Part shown: positions 18,035 to 25,844 of the stretch, piece after piece
Numbering within the stretch: position 1 is the first letter of the stretch
Layout of the letters: each line of letters opens with the position of its first letter
DNA from: Bacillota bacterium
GTDB taxonomy: Bacteria > Bacillota > Clostridia > Lachnospirales > Lachnospiraceae
Assembly: GCA_023423335.1 (NCBI GenBank)
Contig: JAFAFU010000025.1
Span: 22,723 to 86,722 of the forward strand
Reading direction: 5' to 3'
Length of the DNA: 64,000 nucleotides
Notes under the pieces: generated by a model
The model's database searches: none
What the model was told of the DNA's origin: nothing
Seen by the model: only the letters and a program-made list of their open reading frames with translations
Position numbers and translations under genes: made by a program

Positions 18035-19462
18035 ATGAATATATTAAAGGACGGATCAAATTGGAATTACGCAGCGTATGCATCAAGGCTTGTATATGAG
18101 GAAGAAGGGAAATTACGCAGCGGAGTCGAATTCGAGGTGACAGATTTCAAACGGGTATCTGCTTTTCTGACACGTGACCGTAATGCTTCGGAAAGCAACC
18201 AAAAGGAAGAATACAGTTCGCTGTTGTATCATTATTTGGAATATGGACCGGAAAATACAGAATTCTATCAAAAAAAGCTGGCTTACTTCGGGAATGGGAA
18301 GGAAACCTACTATCTCACCGTGTGGTTTAATGAGTCCGCAGAAGCAGATCAGATCGAATTAACCTCCTGGTATTATATCCAGGAAGGAGAAGACTATGAT
18401 TGTTATGCACAATCCTTTGTGGAAAGTGACGGATATGTAACAGCAAAATGCTCCATCAAAGCGATGCGGCAGGAGGAGAACCTGACGCTGGGAACCCTCT
18501 TCCAATTGAAGACACACGATGGAAATAAACAGCAGTCTGCAGAAGGGCGGCTGGATGCGATTTCGAAAGATACACTTTTTTTCGGTACAAATATCTATTA
18601 TGTCGGAGCGGCGTTGTGTGTCGGATTGTATTCGGCTCAATACCGGCCGCGGTTAGGTTGCTGGGTTCCGAACCGTATCGAGGGCTACTTTGATTTTGGT
18701 ATCAGCAGCGGAAACGGCAGTCATAATGTCTATGTGCAGGGAAAAGCCGCGGCAGCGAATGCAAATCTTGCAGCCATCCTGGCAGATCTGGTCAGCCAGC
18801 CGGATAAGATAATCATAATCTCCCATTGGCACAAGGATCATATCAGTATTGCCAGACATATTCTTTCAGCGACCTATGACTCGTTTTGGGCCCGGTCCAG
18901 TTGGTATGTGCCGTATTCAGCCTCTCCTGCCTCCAATGTTGTGGCTGACAAGTTACGCGCCCTGGGCGGAAGTATTAAAGTTTTGCCGAATTCAAATCCG
19001 GCAGTGAATACGGTTTACAAAATAAGTAACAATAATAATCTGACTTATGGCAAAATTGATGCCTTTACGGACCCACATCCGCACCACCACGGGATTTATG
19101 CAAAAATCAAATTAGTTGATTTGACCGGTGAAGAATTTGAAACAATGCTTTTAGCCGGGGATTGTACCTATTCGGGAATTCCGACTGCCCAGAAGGCTTC
19201 TGTCTCCTATCTGCAGGCCTGCCACCATGGAGGTGACTATGCCCTTCCTCCCTCCACCGGTAACCGGACGGTACATATACCTGTTCCTAAGAATGATCCA
19301 ACTTACCGCAGCGTCTTTTATTCTGCGAACGGAGTGACCCACGGGCATCCGAACGCAACCTTTGCCTGGGAGCATACGGCGGCAGGCTGGACAAAGCCGT
19401 ATATTACCCATTTAGCCCCAAACGGCGGTAAGTTCTGGGTAAATCATTATGATGTCACATAG
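18035..19462 (+). CDS. Cassette gene 8, metallo-beta-lactamase-fold hydrolase (ComEC-like type)
   Basis: This 475-residue protein starts at ATG 18035 behind GAAAGG. Residues 1-180 are an unassigned N-terminal region. The MBL core begins near 185 and shows the metal motif H264-W-H266-K-D268-H269, the bridging Asp in LLAGD376, HH in ACHHGG (397-398), and a final ANGVTHGHP (H436, H438). The HHG and GHP pair resembles the C-terminal hydrolase domain of the competence protein ComEC and its stand-alone relatives, some of which are nucleases or phosphodiesterases. A His-rich patch (DPHPHHHG, 347-353) lies between motifs. No signal peptide is present. As the last gene of the cassette it is the only clear enzyme; the substrate is unknown. 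Confidence 0.8.
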   Translation: MNILKDGSNWNYAAYASRLVYEEEGKLRSGVEFEVTDFKRVSAFLTRDRNASESNQKEEYSSLLYHYLEYGPENTEFYQKKLAYFGNGKETYYLTVWFNESAEADQIELTSWYYIQEGEDYDCYAQSFVESDGYVTAKCSIKAMRQEENLTLGTLFQLKTHDGNKQQSAEGRLDAISKDTLFFGTNIYYVGAALCVGLYSAQYRPRLGCWVPNRIEGYFDFGISSGNGSHNVYVQGKAAAANANLAAILADLVSQPDKIIIISHWHKDHISIARHILSATYDSFWARSSWYVPYSASPASNVVADKLRALGGSIKVLPNSNPAVNTVYKISNNNNLTYGKIDAFTDPHPHHHGIYAKIKLVDLTGEEFETMLLAGDCTYSGIPTAQKASVSYLQACHHGGDYALPPSTGNRTVHIPVPKNDPTYRSVFYSANGVTHGHPNATFAWEHTAAGWTKPYITHLAPNGGKFWVNHYDVT

Positions 19463-19586
19463 CATGCGGGAATGCCCTTTCTATCAGTGTTTACGGATAG
19501 GGCAGGTAAACGTACTTCCATAGAAACCAGATGCACCAGATGAGTTGCAGACTGCTCTCGGTATCGACACGGAGAAATGGATATCT

Positions 19587-20363
19587 TTAACCCTTTTCTC
19601 TGTAATCCTGGGGCGTACATCTAAATCGGGCTTTAAATATTCTGTTGAAATGGCAGATGTTATTGAAGCCCGAATCGTAGGCAGCCTGTTTTATCGTTAC
19701 AGCATCATTGTTCATCAGATATTTTGCTTTCTGCAGTCTTGCCTGAATTAACTCTTCTTTTGGAGTGCTATGGAAGAAAAGCGCATAATACTTATAAAGC
19801 TGGCTTTTTCCGATATTCAATATTTTACATAGCTGACCCACGGTCCATGGCTGCTCGCAGTTCTCCAGCATTTGTTCGCGGATACTTAGTAATTCAGGAT
19901 AAATATTCTGCCTCTGTTCATTAGGAATCGTCTCCCTAAGCTGCCCCCGGTGAAGTAATATAAGAAGCTGATGGATATATAAATTCGTCATTTGCCCTGA
20001 CCTTGACAGCTTGTTGATAAATTCCTGATAAATCTTTTTCAGCAGCCAGTTAAGTTCCTCAACATTATCCGGATAGAAAATCTTATTCTGTTCTATATCA
20101 TATTGCTTCATATCTTCCTGATTACAGAAAAAATGTACATAACTATTAAAAAACTCATTCTCAGCCTGATAGTGCTGATATTTATCGGGAGAATACAGGA
20201 TACAGGCTCCGGGTTTTGCCTTTACTGAACTATGGTTAGAAGAATAAAAGGTCATTGGTGATAATACCAGCAAAAAGAGATAACTTGCTGTACCTGATGG
20301 CCGGAAAATAATATCACGGTCAGGGTTATGTGTATGGTATCCGCAATAATCAATGGTTATCAC
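19587..20363 (-). CDS. AraC-family transcriptional regulator
   Basis: The product has 258 residues. The start is a GTG at 20363 with AGGAGG eight bases upstream. The N-terminal ~150 residues form a cupin-like ligand-sensing half (SYLFLLVLSPMTFY, KPGACILYSP). The C-terminal ~100 residues hold two helix-turn-helix units (WTVGQLCKILNIGKSQLYKY, then TIKQAAYDSGFNNICHFNRIF, ending CTPQDYREKG), typical of AraC/XylS DNA-binding domains. It is divergent from abfA, with 166 bases between the start codons, so control of arabinofuranosidase expression in response to a sugar is likely, but this is inferred from position. Confidence 0.9.
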   Translation of the reverse strand: MITIDYCGYHTHNPDRDIIFRPSGTASYLFLLVLSPMTFYSSNHSSVKAKPGACILYSPDKYQHYQAENEFFNSYVHFFCNQEDMKQYDIEQNKIFYPDNVEELNWLLKKIYQEFINKLSRSGQMTNLYIHQLLILLHRGQLRETIPNEQRQNIYPELLSIREQMLENCEQPWTVGQLCKILNIGKSQLYKYYALFFHSTPKEELIQARLQKAKYLMNNDAVTIKQAAYDSGFNNICHFNRIFKARFRCTPQDYREKG

Positions 20364-20442
20364 CTTCTAATCCTCCTTGCATCCGGGTGTCTCTATCCTA
20401 AAAACATAATATAACATGACCGGAAAAAAAGTCAATAATATA

Positions 20443-20505
20443 AGAAATTATGTAATTTCTATTTCCTCCCGGTATGGTAACATTAAGTATCCTTAAAATT
20501 ATATT
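20443..20505 (+). promoter_or_regulatory. Inverted repeat and probable promoter of abfA
   Basis: AGAAATTA-TG-TAATTTCT (20443-20460) is a perfect 8-bp inverted repeat in the divergent AraC/abfA gap. Downstream, GTAACA (20477-20482) and TATATT (20500-20505) are 17 bases apart and could be the abfA promoter. The repeat is placed where an activator would bind. Confidence 0.45.
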
Positions 20506-20529
20506 TTATCTGCGGAAGGAAGAATTGAA

Positions 20530-22026
20530 ATGAAAAAATCAACAATACATATTGATAAACACTTTATAGTAGGAGATATTGACAAGCGTATCTATGGTTC
20601 CTTTATCGAACATCTTGGACGAGCCGTATATGAAGGTATCTATCAGCCGGAAAGCCCATATGCGGATGAACAGAGTATGCGTAAAGATGTAATCGGTCTG
20701 ATCCGCGAATTAAATGTTCCAATTGTCCGTTATCCCGGAGGTAATTTTGTATCCGGCTATCATTGGGAGGACGGAGTCGGTCCCAAAAACGAGCGTCCGG
20801 AGAAAATAGATCTGGCCTGGAGCGTAATTGAAACGAATCAATTTGGTCTGAATGAATTCATGGACTGGTCTAAGAAGGCCGATACATCTGCAATGATGGC
20901 AGTTAATCTGGGAACCAGGGGAGTAGAGGATGCCAAAAACATCGTCGAATACTGTAATCATAAAGGTGGCAGCTACTACAGTGATCTGAGGAAAAAGCAT
21001 GGATATGAGCAGCCGCATGACATTAAGCTATGGTGCCTGGGTAATGAGATGGATGGTTCCTGGCAGATGGGACATAAGACAGCGGTTGAATATGGAAGAC
21101 TTGCAGCAGAAGCAGGCCGTATCATGAAGATGGTAGACCCCTCTATTGAACTGGTTGCTTGCGGAAGCTCTGCTCTGACTATGGACACCTTCGGTACCTG
21201 GGAAGATACCGTGCTATCCGAATGCTATGACCAGGCGGATTATCTTTCTTTACATCAGTATTACGGTAATCGCGATAATAATACACCGGAATTTCTTGCA
21301 AATACCGTTGCTATGGATCGGTTTATCAGTTCGGTAATTTCAATTTGTGATGCCGTGAAAGCAAAAAAACGTAAAAATAAATCCATTCATCTATCCTTTG
21401 ATGAATGGAATGTATGGTATCATTCGAATGAACAGGATCAGAAATTAGATCGATGGTGCAAAGTACCTCACCAACTGGAGGATGTTTATAATTTTGAAGA
21501 TGCTCTATTGGTCGCGGGTATGATGATTACTATGCTCCGCCATGCGGATCGGGTGAAGGTAGCCTGTCTGGCACAGCTTGTTAATGTTATTGCTCCGATC
21601 ATGACCTCCGATACCGGTGCATGGAAGCAGACAACATTCTATCCTTTTGAGCTGATCAGCAATCATGGCCGTGGAATCGTATTAAATACCGTCGTAGAGA
21701 CACCGGTTTATGAAAGTAAACATGGAGAAGCTCCCTATCTGGATACGGTATGCGTTATGAATGAAGAGAATGAAACTCTGACCATATTTGCTGTAAATAA
21801 AGCGCTGGAGGAATCCATGGAAATAACCTGCGATCTGCGCCAGTTTAAAGATTATCAGGTGAAGGAACATGTTATTTTGACTCATTCCGATTTAAAAGCG
21901 GTAAATACGGAAGAAAACCCCAATAATGTAACTCCTGTTAAGAGCAAAAATACAAAAGTAGAAGGCGGGATCTTGCGGGCGGTATTATGCGATAAAAGCT
22001 TTCACATGATTAAGCTCGGCAAATAA
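20530..22026 (+). CDS. abfA: GH51 alpha-L-arabinofuranosidase, intracellular
   Basis: This 498-residue enzyme removes terminal alpha-L-arabinofuranosyl groups from arabinan or arabinoxylan oligosaccharides. The GH51 landmarks are all present: the RYPGGNFVSGYHWEDGVGP segment (67-85), the acid/base Glu in WCLGNE173, and the nucleophile Glu in LSFDE292WNVWY. Length and C-terminal beta domain fit the family. There is no signal peptide, so it acts in the cytoplasm on imported oligosaccharides released by secreted enzymes such as the GH11 xylanase encoded 8 kb away. The ATG at 20530 has GGAAGGAAG upstream. It stands alone, divergent from the AraC regulator. Confidence 0.95.
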   Translation: MKKSTIHIDKHFIVGDIDKRIYGSFIEHLGRAVYEGIYQPESPYADEQSMRKDVIGLIRELNVPIVRYPGGNFVSGYHWEDGVGPKNERPEKIDLAWSVIETNQFGLNEFMDWSKKADTSAMMAVNLGTRGVEDAKNIVEYCNHKGGSYYSDLRKKHGYEQPHDIKLWCLGNEMDGSWQMGHKTAVEYGRLAAEAGRIMKMVDPSIELVACGSSALTMDTFGTWEDTVLSECYDQADYLSLHQYYGNRDNNTPEFLANTVAMDRFISSVISICDAVKAKKRKNKSIHLSFDEWNVWYHSNEQDQKLDRWCKVPHQLEDVYNFEDALLVAGMMITMLRHADRVKVACLAQLVNVIAPIMTSDTGAWKQTTFYPFELISNHGRGIVLNTVVETPVYESKHGEAPYLDTVCVMNEENETLTIFAVNKALEESMEITCDLRQFKDYQVKEHVILTHSDLKAVNTEENPNNVTPVKSKNTKVEGGILRAVLCDKSFHMIKLGK

Positions 22027-22090
22027 GGGATCATAAAGCCCGGTCTATTTATCCTGCAAACCGCTATAACCGGAAAGAACCTGTTTCCTA

Positions 22091-22699
22091 TTAACCAAGT
22101 ATCAACTCGGTATAATTAGCAAGAAGCTGCTTATCCTGCCCTTTAATTGTATTCTTTGCATAGAATGCCCGCTTGTATAAGGAAGAGACTTTTCGGTCGG
22201 ACGGACCGGCTATACATATTCCAAAAGCTGGCTTGATCTTCAGTTCAGGGTAAAAACAGGAGATTTCCTCCGAGAGCTGGATAACTAACATAGCTATGTC
22301 AATTGACTTATAGTTTTCTAACAGGATGGCAAAATGTTCTTTCACATTGCAATACAGATTGGGTTCCTTAATATGACTTTTTAAGGTTGAATTAATGCGG
22401 GCAATCAGTTCATTCATTATGGAATCACCGTATGATTTATTGATTTCATGGAATTTATCAATATCAAATACCAATAAGGCATATGTATTATTTTTTAGGT
22501 TACTTTCTAATAACCTTTCAGCCGATTCGACAAAACGGTATATATCAATATTAGAAGAATTTAAGGAATTTTTATTAAGATTATCATAAAAGAAAATGGA
22601 ATTCGGATATTGATCAACAATATTATTATGAGCTTCCATCGATTGCATTGCATTCTGAGGATTTAATCCGGATGGATCATTTATAACATTCCGATTCAT
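22091..22699 (-). CDS. Truncated, degenerate GGDEF-domain protein under a c-di-GMP riboswitch
   Basis: The product has 202 residues: an unstructured N-terminus (1-60), then a GGDEF-like fold from about 65. The metal-binding strand is recognisable (VFDIDKFHEINKSYGDSI), but the signature loop reads NVKEHFAIL instead of GGDEFA, so catalysis is not expected. The substrate Asp/Gly pattern is also weak. Such degenerate domains usually bind c-di-GMP or GTP or act as protein contacts. There is no membrane segment or sensor domain. The start at 22699 has only a weak site (AAGCGGGG). The upstream transcript carries a c-di-GMP-I aptamer (22778-22858), so its expression should follow the cellular c-di-GMP level. 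Confidence 0.75.
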   Translation of the reverse strand: MNRNVINDPSGLNPQNAMQSMEAHNNIVDQYPNSIFFYDNLNKNSLNSSNIDIYRFVESAERLLESNLKNNTYALLVFDIDKFHEINKSYGDSIMNELIARINSTLKSHIKEPNLYCNVKEHFAILLENYKSIDIAMLVIQLSEEISCFYPELKIKPAFGICIAGPSDRKVSSLYKRAFYAKNTIKGQDKQLLANYTELILG

Positions 22700-22777
22700 A
22701 TTTATTAGCCCCGCTTTCTTTTAACAAACCTATAATGAACGCTAAAAGCATAAGAACCAATCGAAATGAATCGATTA

Positions 22778-22858
22778 AATGCAACTGGCTGCCATTCTTT
22801 TCAGATTAGGCCCTATAGCTTTGCGTCATTACTTTTCAGTAAGTTTGCCAATATTCTT
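22778..22858 (-). promoter_or_regulatory. c-di-GMP-I (GEMM-I) riboswitch aptamer
   Basis: Read on the minus strand, the segment contains the GEMM-I core in order: GGCAAAC, a stem capped by GAAA (TTACT-GAAA-AGTAA), GACGCAAAGC, GGGCCTAA, and a second stem whose sides are CCTAA and ATGG, the 11-nt tetraloop receptor, followed by CAGCC. The GAAA loop and its receptor are the known docking pair of this class. No clear T-run terminator follows, so control of translation is as likely as termination. It precedes the degenerate GGDEF gene by about 80 bases. Confidence 0.85.
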
Positions 22859-22960
22859 CTCTATACTACAAAATATTACTATTAATTTGCCCGTCTGTAT
22901 AGAGCAGATATCAGTAATAGGCCTAATTTACTGTTAGCGGCACCTTTACCGGGCAAATAA

Positions 22961-22992
22961 AGAGCCTTGCAAACCAGCGTTTACAAGGCTCT
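22961..22992 (-). terminator. Terminator of znuA
   Basis: AGAGCCTTG(C/T)AAAC and its complement form a 14-bp stem with one mismatch and a 4-base loop. On the minus strand it is followed by TTATTT. It begins 22 bases beyond the znuA stop. Confidence 0.85.
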
Positions 22993-23013
22993 ATCCGTTT
23001 ACGAAACAAATAA

Positions 23014-23967
23014 TTATTTTGCCAGGCTATTATATACTCTTTCACAATTTTCCCTGATACGTTCCAAGTAACTTAAATCATCTTCCGGGCTTTCCATCGT
23101 ATAGATTGTTTGGATTTCTGCGCCCACCTCATTAGCCAGAGTTTTTGATACTTCAGGGCTGGCCATCTCTTCTGCAAAAATTGTGGTAATTTTCCTCTCC
23201 CTACAATATTCAACCAGCTTGGCAAGCTGTTGGGGGCTAGGTTCCCCTTCCGCAAAAACATCCTCGACACTGTTCTGTTCCAAACCAAAATCCCTGCAGA
23301 AATAATTAAAGGCGGCATGACCGGTTACAAAATATTTATTATCCAGAGCGGCAAACTTGTCATTATATTCATTGTAGATATCGTCCAGCTCCCTGATATA
23401 ATTTGCCGCATTGGTCTGGTAGAAGTCCTTGTTCTCCGGATTGGCCGTTGAAAAACCATCAGCGATATTTTGTACAATGGTTTTAGCTTCCTTCAGACTT
23501 AACCAGGTATGAGGATCATATGGACCATGTTCATGACCGTGTTCGTCTTCCTCATGTTCGTCCTCTTCATGTTCGTCCTCTTCATGTTCATCTTCTGCAT
23601 TTTCAATTACATTAGTCCCCTCTGATGCAGTAATTACGGTTAAAGCATTGTTTTGTGCAGCATCAATTGCTTTCTCTGCCCAGGGCTCCATACCCAGGCC
23701 GTTATAGACAAATAGACTGGCTTCGCTAAGACCTGCGATATCAGCGGCCTTTGGCTCAAAATCATGGGGCTCTGCTCCTGTCGGTATGATTGTATAAATC
23801 TCTGCCTTATCCTGGCCGACAGCAGAAGCAAATTCATATAAGGCATTGAAAGAAACATATACCTGCAGCTTATTCTTATCAGAAACAGTATCCTTGGCAT
23901 TACTTTTACATGATACGAGAAATAAAGCCATGCAGAAAATTAGTACCGGAACAAATAATTTTTTCAT
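23014..23967 (-). CDS. znuA: Zinc ABC transporter substrate-binding lipoprotein (ZnuA/AdcA type)
   Basis: The product has 317 residues; the ATG at 23967 is preceded by GGAGG, whereas the upstream in-frame ATGs fall in the hairpin leader. It has a lipoprotein signal with LVSC20 lipobox, so the mature protein is anchored outside the membrane. Cluster A-I metal-binding folds follow, with ligand His in AEPHDFEP (H68), DPHTWLSL (H153) and TGHAAFNYF. A His/Glu-rich loop at about 126-148 is made of tandem EEDEH units (15-base DNA repeat) and is typical of zinc rather than manganese binders. It faces away from znuC and znuB, whose products complete the transporter. Confidence 0.92.
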   Translation of the reverse strand: MKKLFVPVLIFCMALFLVSCKSNAKDTVSDKNKLQVYVSFNALYEFASAVGQDKAEIYTIIPTGAEPHDFEPKAADIAGLSEASLFVYNGLGMEPWAEKAIDAAQNNALTVITASEGTNVIENAEDEHEEDEHEEDEHEEDEHGHEHGPYDPHTWLSLKEAKTIVQNIADGFSTANPENKDFYQTNAANYIRELDDIYNEYNDKFAALDNKYFVTGHAAFNYFCRDFGLEQNSVEDVFAEGEPSPQQLAKLVEYCRERKITTIFAEEMASPEVSKTLANEVGAEIQTIYTMESPEDDLSYLERIRENCERVYNSLAK

Positions 23968-24064
23968 GATTACCTCCATTATGGCGCTTCGCGCCATCAC
24001 AAAATTTGATGAAAGAAACCGCCTTGCGGATTCTTTCCGAGTGAAAGCGATTTTTCTTTCACTC
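23968..24064 (-). repeat. Palindromic leader module, copy 2 (znuA leader)
   Basis: On the minus strand the leader begins GAGTGAAAGAAAAATC, forms a hairpin with CTTTCACTC, continues CGGAAAGAA, then ends in a GGCGC-GAA-GCGCC hairpin, ATAATGGAGGTAATC and the znuA ATG. The first 37 bases match the copy at 16224 with only a few differences, and the AATGGAGGTAAT end is identical. Confidence 0.65.
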
Positions 24065-24082
24065 TTACGCCTTCTGCTTGTT

Positions 24083-24192
24083 ATTGCAATTCATTTGCAT
24101 TAGTAATAATACTATAAGTGGTACAATCTGTCAATGGCTATTGCGAATGATTTGCAATAGGTATTTACAAAAGAAATAAAATGAATTACAAT
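24083..24192. promoter_or_regulatory. Divergent znuA / znuCB promoters with two Zur-like operators
   Basis: Two related 19-bp near-palindromes are present: ATTGCAATTCATTTGCATT (24083-24101) and ATTGCGAATGATTTGCAAT (24140-24158). On the minus strand TTGACA (24134-24129) and TATTAT (24111-24106), 17 apart, would drive znuA, with the first box over the start site. On the plus strand TTTACA (24164-24169) and TACAAT (24187-24192), also 17 apart, would drive znuC, with the second box just upstream. The layout fits control by a Fur-family zinc repressor (Zur), which is not encoded in this window. Confidence 0.75.
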
Positions 24193-24251
24193 CGACTAAT
24201 AAGCAGTTAAACACAAGAGTATCAATAAGGAATAAACACAGGAGACTTGTT

Positions 24252-24917
24252 ATGATAAAAATTGACCACTTATGGTTCTCATATACCGGAAGGCCGTCAT
24301 ATATCTTATCAGATATTAATGTTGAAATATCAGAGGGCGAATATATCTCTGTCATAGGCGAGAATGGCTGTGGCAAGACAACCCTGATGCGGCTGTTGCT
24401 TGGTATCCTGAAACCGACCAGGGGAAGTGTTGCTGTAGATGCGAAATCGATAGGCTATGTTCCGCAGCGGAATAATTTTACCAATAGTAATTTTCCTATT
24501 ACCGTATTTGAGGTTCTGTATTCTTATTTAAGGCTTTTAAAATTAAAGGATAAGTCAATCATAACGGAGGTTTTAAGAATTACGGGAATGGAAGGCTTAA
24601 AAAACTCATTAATGGGCAGCTTATCGGGCGGTCAGACACAAAAAGTACTCATCTCAAGAGCCCTCATGGGAACACCGGAATTATTAATCCTGGATGAGCC
24701 TTCCACAGGGGTTGATATAGACAGTCAAAAGGAGATCTATGGACTATTAAAGAAGATGAGCCTGGAACAAAAAATTACCGTAGTAGCAGTGGAACACAAT
24801 CTTCAGGCAGCATTTTCCTATTCGACAAAGGTATTTCATTTACAGAATGGGCTGGGGCATCTTTGCAGCCCTGATCATTATACAAGGGAAGATATCCCCG
24901 CTTACAGAAAGGATTGA
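24252..24917 (+). CDS. znuC: Zinc ABC transporter ATP-binding protein
   Basis: The 221-residue ATPase has all the ABC motifs: Walker A GENGCGKTT, Q-loop region VPQRNNF, signature LSGGQTQKV, Walker B LLILDEPSTGVD and switch His in AVEHN. It powers import of zinc captured by ZnuA through the ZnuB channel at the cytoplasmic membrane. It starts at ATG 24252 behind GGAGA, and its stop lies four bases before znuB. It is the first gene of a plus-strand zinc operon that continues through CobW and permease genes. Confidence 0.92.
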   Translation: MIKIDHLWFSYTGRPSYILSDINVEISEGEYISVIGENGCGKTTLMRLLLGILKPTRGSVAVDAKSIGYVPQRNNFTNSNFPITVFEVLYSYLRLLKLKDKSIITEVLRITGMEGLKNSLMGSLSGGQTQKVLISRALMGTPELLILDEPSTGVDIDSQKEIYGLLKKMSLEQKITVVAVEHNLQAAFSYSTKVFHLQNGLGHLCSPDHYTREDIPAYRKD

Positions 24918-24921
24918 TGGC

Positions 24922-25752
24922 ATGCTTCAATATAGATTTATTCAAAATGCAATACTGATATCGTTTATGATCGCTGTTCTTTGCCCGTGTATCGGCATCT
25001 TTTTGGTTGTAAGGCGTTATTCCATGATAGGGGATACTTTGTCTCATTCCTCATTGGCAGGGGTTTCACTGGGTCTGCTTTTTAATAAGAATCCGATTAT
25101 CAGTGCCTTTCTGTTCACATCGCTATGCGGAGGATTGATCGAATTTCTCAGAAAGTATTTTAAAAAATATACGGATTTAATACTATCAATTGTCCTGTCC
25201 TTAAGTGTTGGCATTGCGATAACCATTATCAGTTCCGGGAAATTAAAGGCCAATGCGGAAACCTATATGTTTGGCAGTATTCTCACAGTTTCGAAGACAG
25301 ATATCATTACGGTATTTATTCTTGGGATTATTACGATAGCGGTAATAATTCTATTATATCATCAGCTATTGTATATATCCTATGACGAAGAAGCGGCAAG
25401 AGTAGCGGGAGTCAGGGGTCAGCTCATAAATTATGTCTTTTCTATCCTGGTTGCCTCCTGTATCGCTGCGTCGGTCCGCATTGTCGGTGTACTTGTTCTC
25501 AGTTCCATGATAGCGATACCGGTTGCCACAGCGATTCAGCTGGAGAAAGGATTTAAAACTACGCTTATTGCATCCATATTATTCAGTATTTTTGATATCA
25601 TGACAGGCTTATTTCTTTCCTATTACATTAATGTAGCTCCTGGAGGCTTTACAGCAATTGTATCGGTCCTCGTGCTATTGCTTGTGATTGTAATCAAAGG
25701 CCTTCTGAAAAAGCTTTCCAATCGAGCGGGGGAAATATCGGATGCAGGATGA
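24922..25752 (+). CDS. znuB: Zinc ABC transporter permease
   Basis: The 276-residue ABC-3 family permease starts at ATG 24922 (AGAAAGG upstream); the longer frame from 24847 lies within znuC. Seven or more hydrophobic segments are visible, including the family-typical PCIGIFLVVRRYSMIGDTLSHSSLAGVSLG region and EEAARVAGVRG, which contacts the ATPase. It forms the membrane channel with ZnuA and ZnuC. The last segment (TAIVSVLVLLLVIVIKG) ends with a short cytoplasmic tail. A small hairpin (TTATCTG/CAGATAA, 25763-25782) follows the stop, but without a T-run, so transcription likely continues. Confidence 0.92.
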   Translation: MLQYRFIQNAILISFMIAVLCPCIGIFLVVRRYSMIGDTLSHSSLAGVSLGLLFNKNPIISAFLFTSLCGGLIEFLRKYFKKYTDLILSIVLSLSVGIAITIISSGKLKANAETYMFGSILTVSKTDIITVFILGIITIAVIILLYHQLLYISYDEEAARVAGVRGQLINYVFSILVASCIAASVRIVGVLVLSSMIAIPVATAIQLEKGFKTTLIASILFSIFDIMTGLFLSYYINVAPGGFTAIVSVLVLLLVIVIKGLLKKLSNRAGEISDAG

Positions 25753-25844
25753 TTACAGAATATTATCTGTTTTTTCAGATAAGACAATGTCCCGACTGTA
25801 TAGGAAAAAACATAGGATAGCACATCATCGGACGGAGGCAAGAA

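Noticed and set aside
3671..19462. Contractile injection system or prophage
   Set aside because: No sheath, tube, baseplate ATPase, terminase, portal or integrase motif was found among the eight genes.
23520..23600. Short tandem repeats that could suggest a CRISPR-like array
   Set aside because: They are in-frame 15-base codon repeats inside znuA with no spacers.
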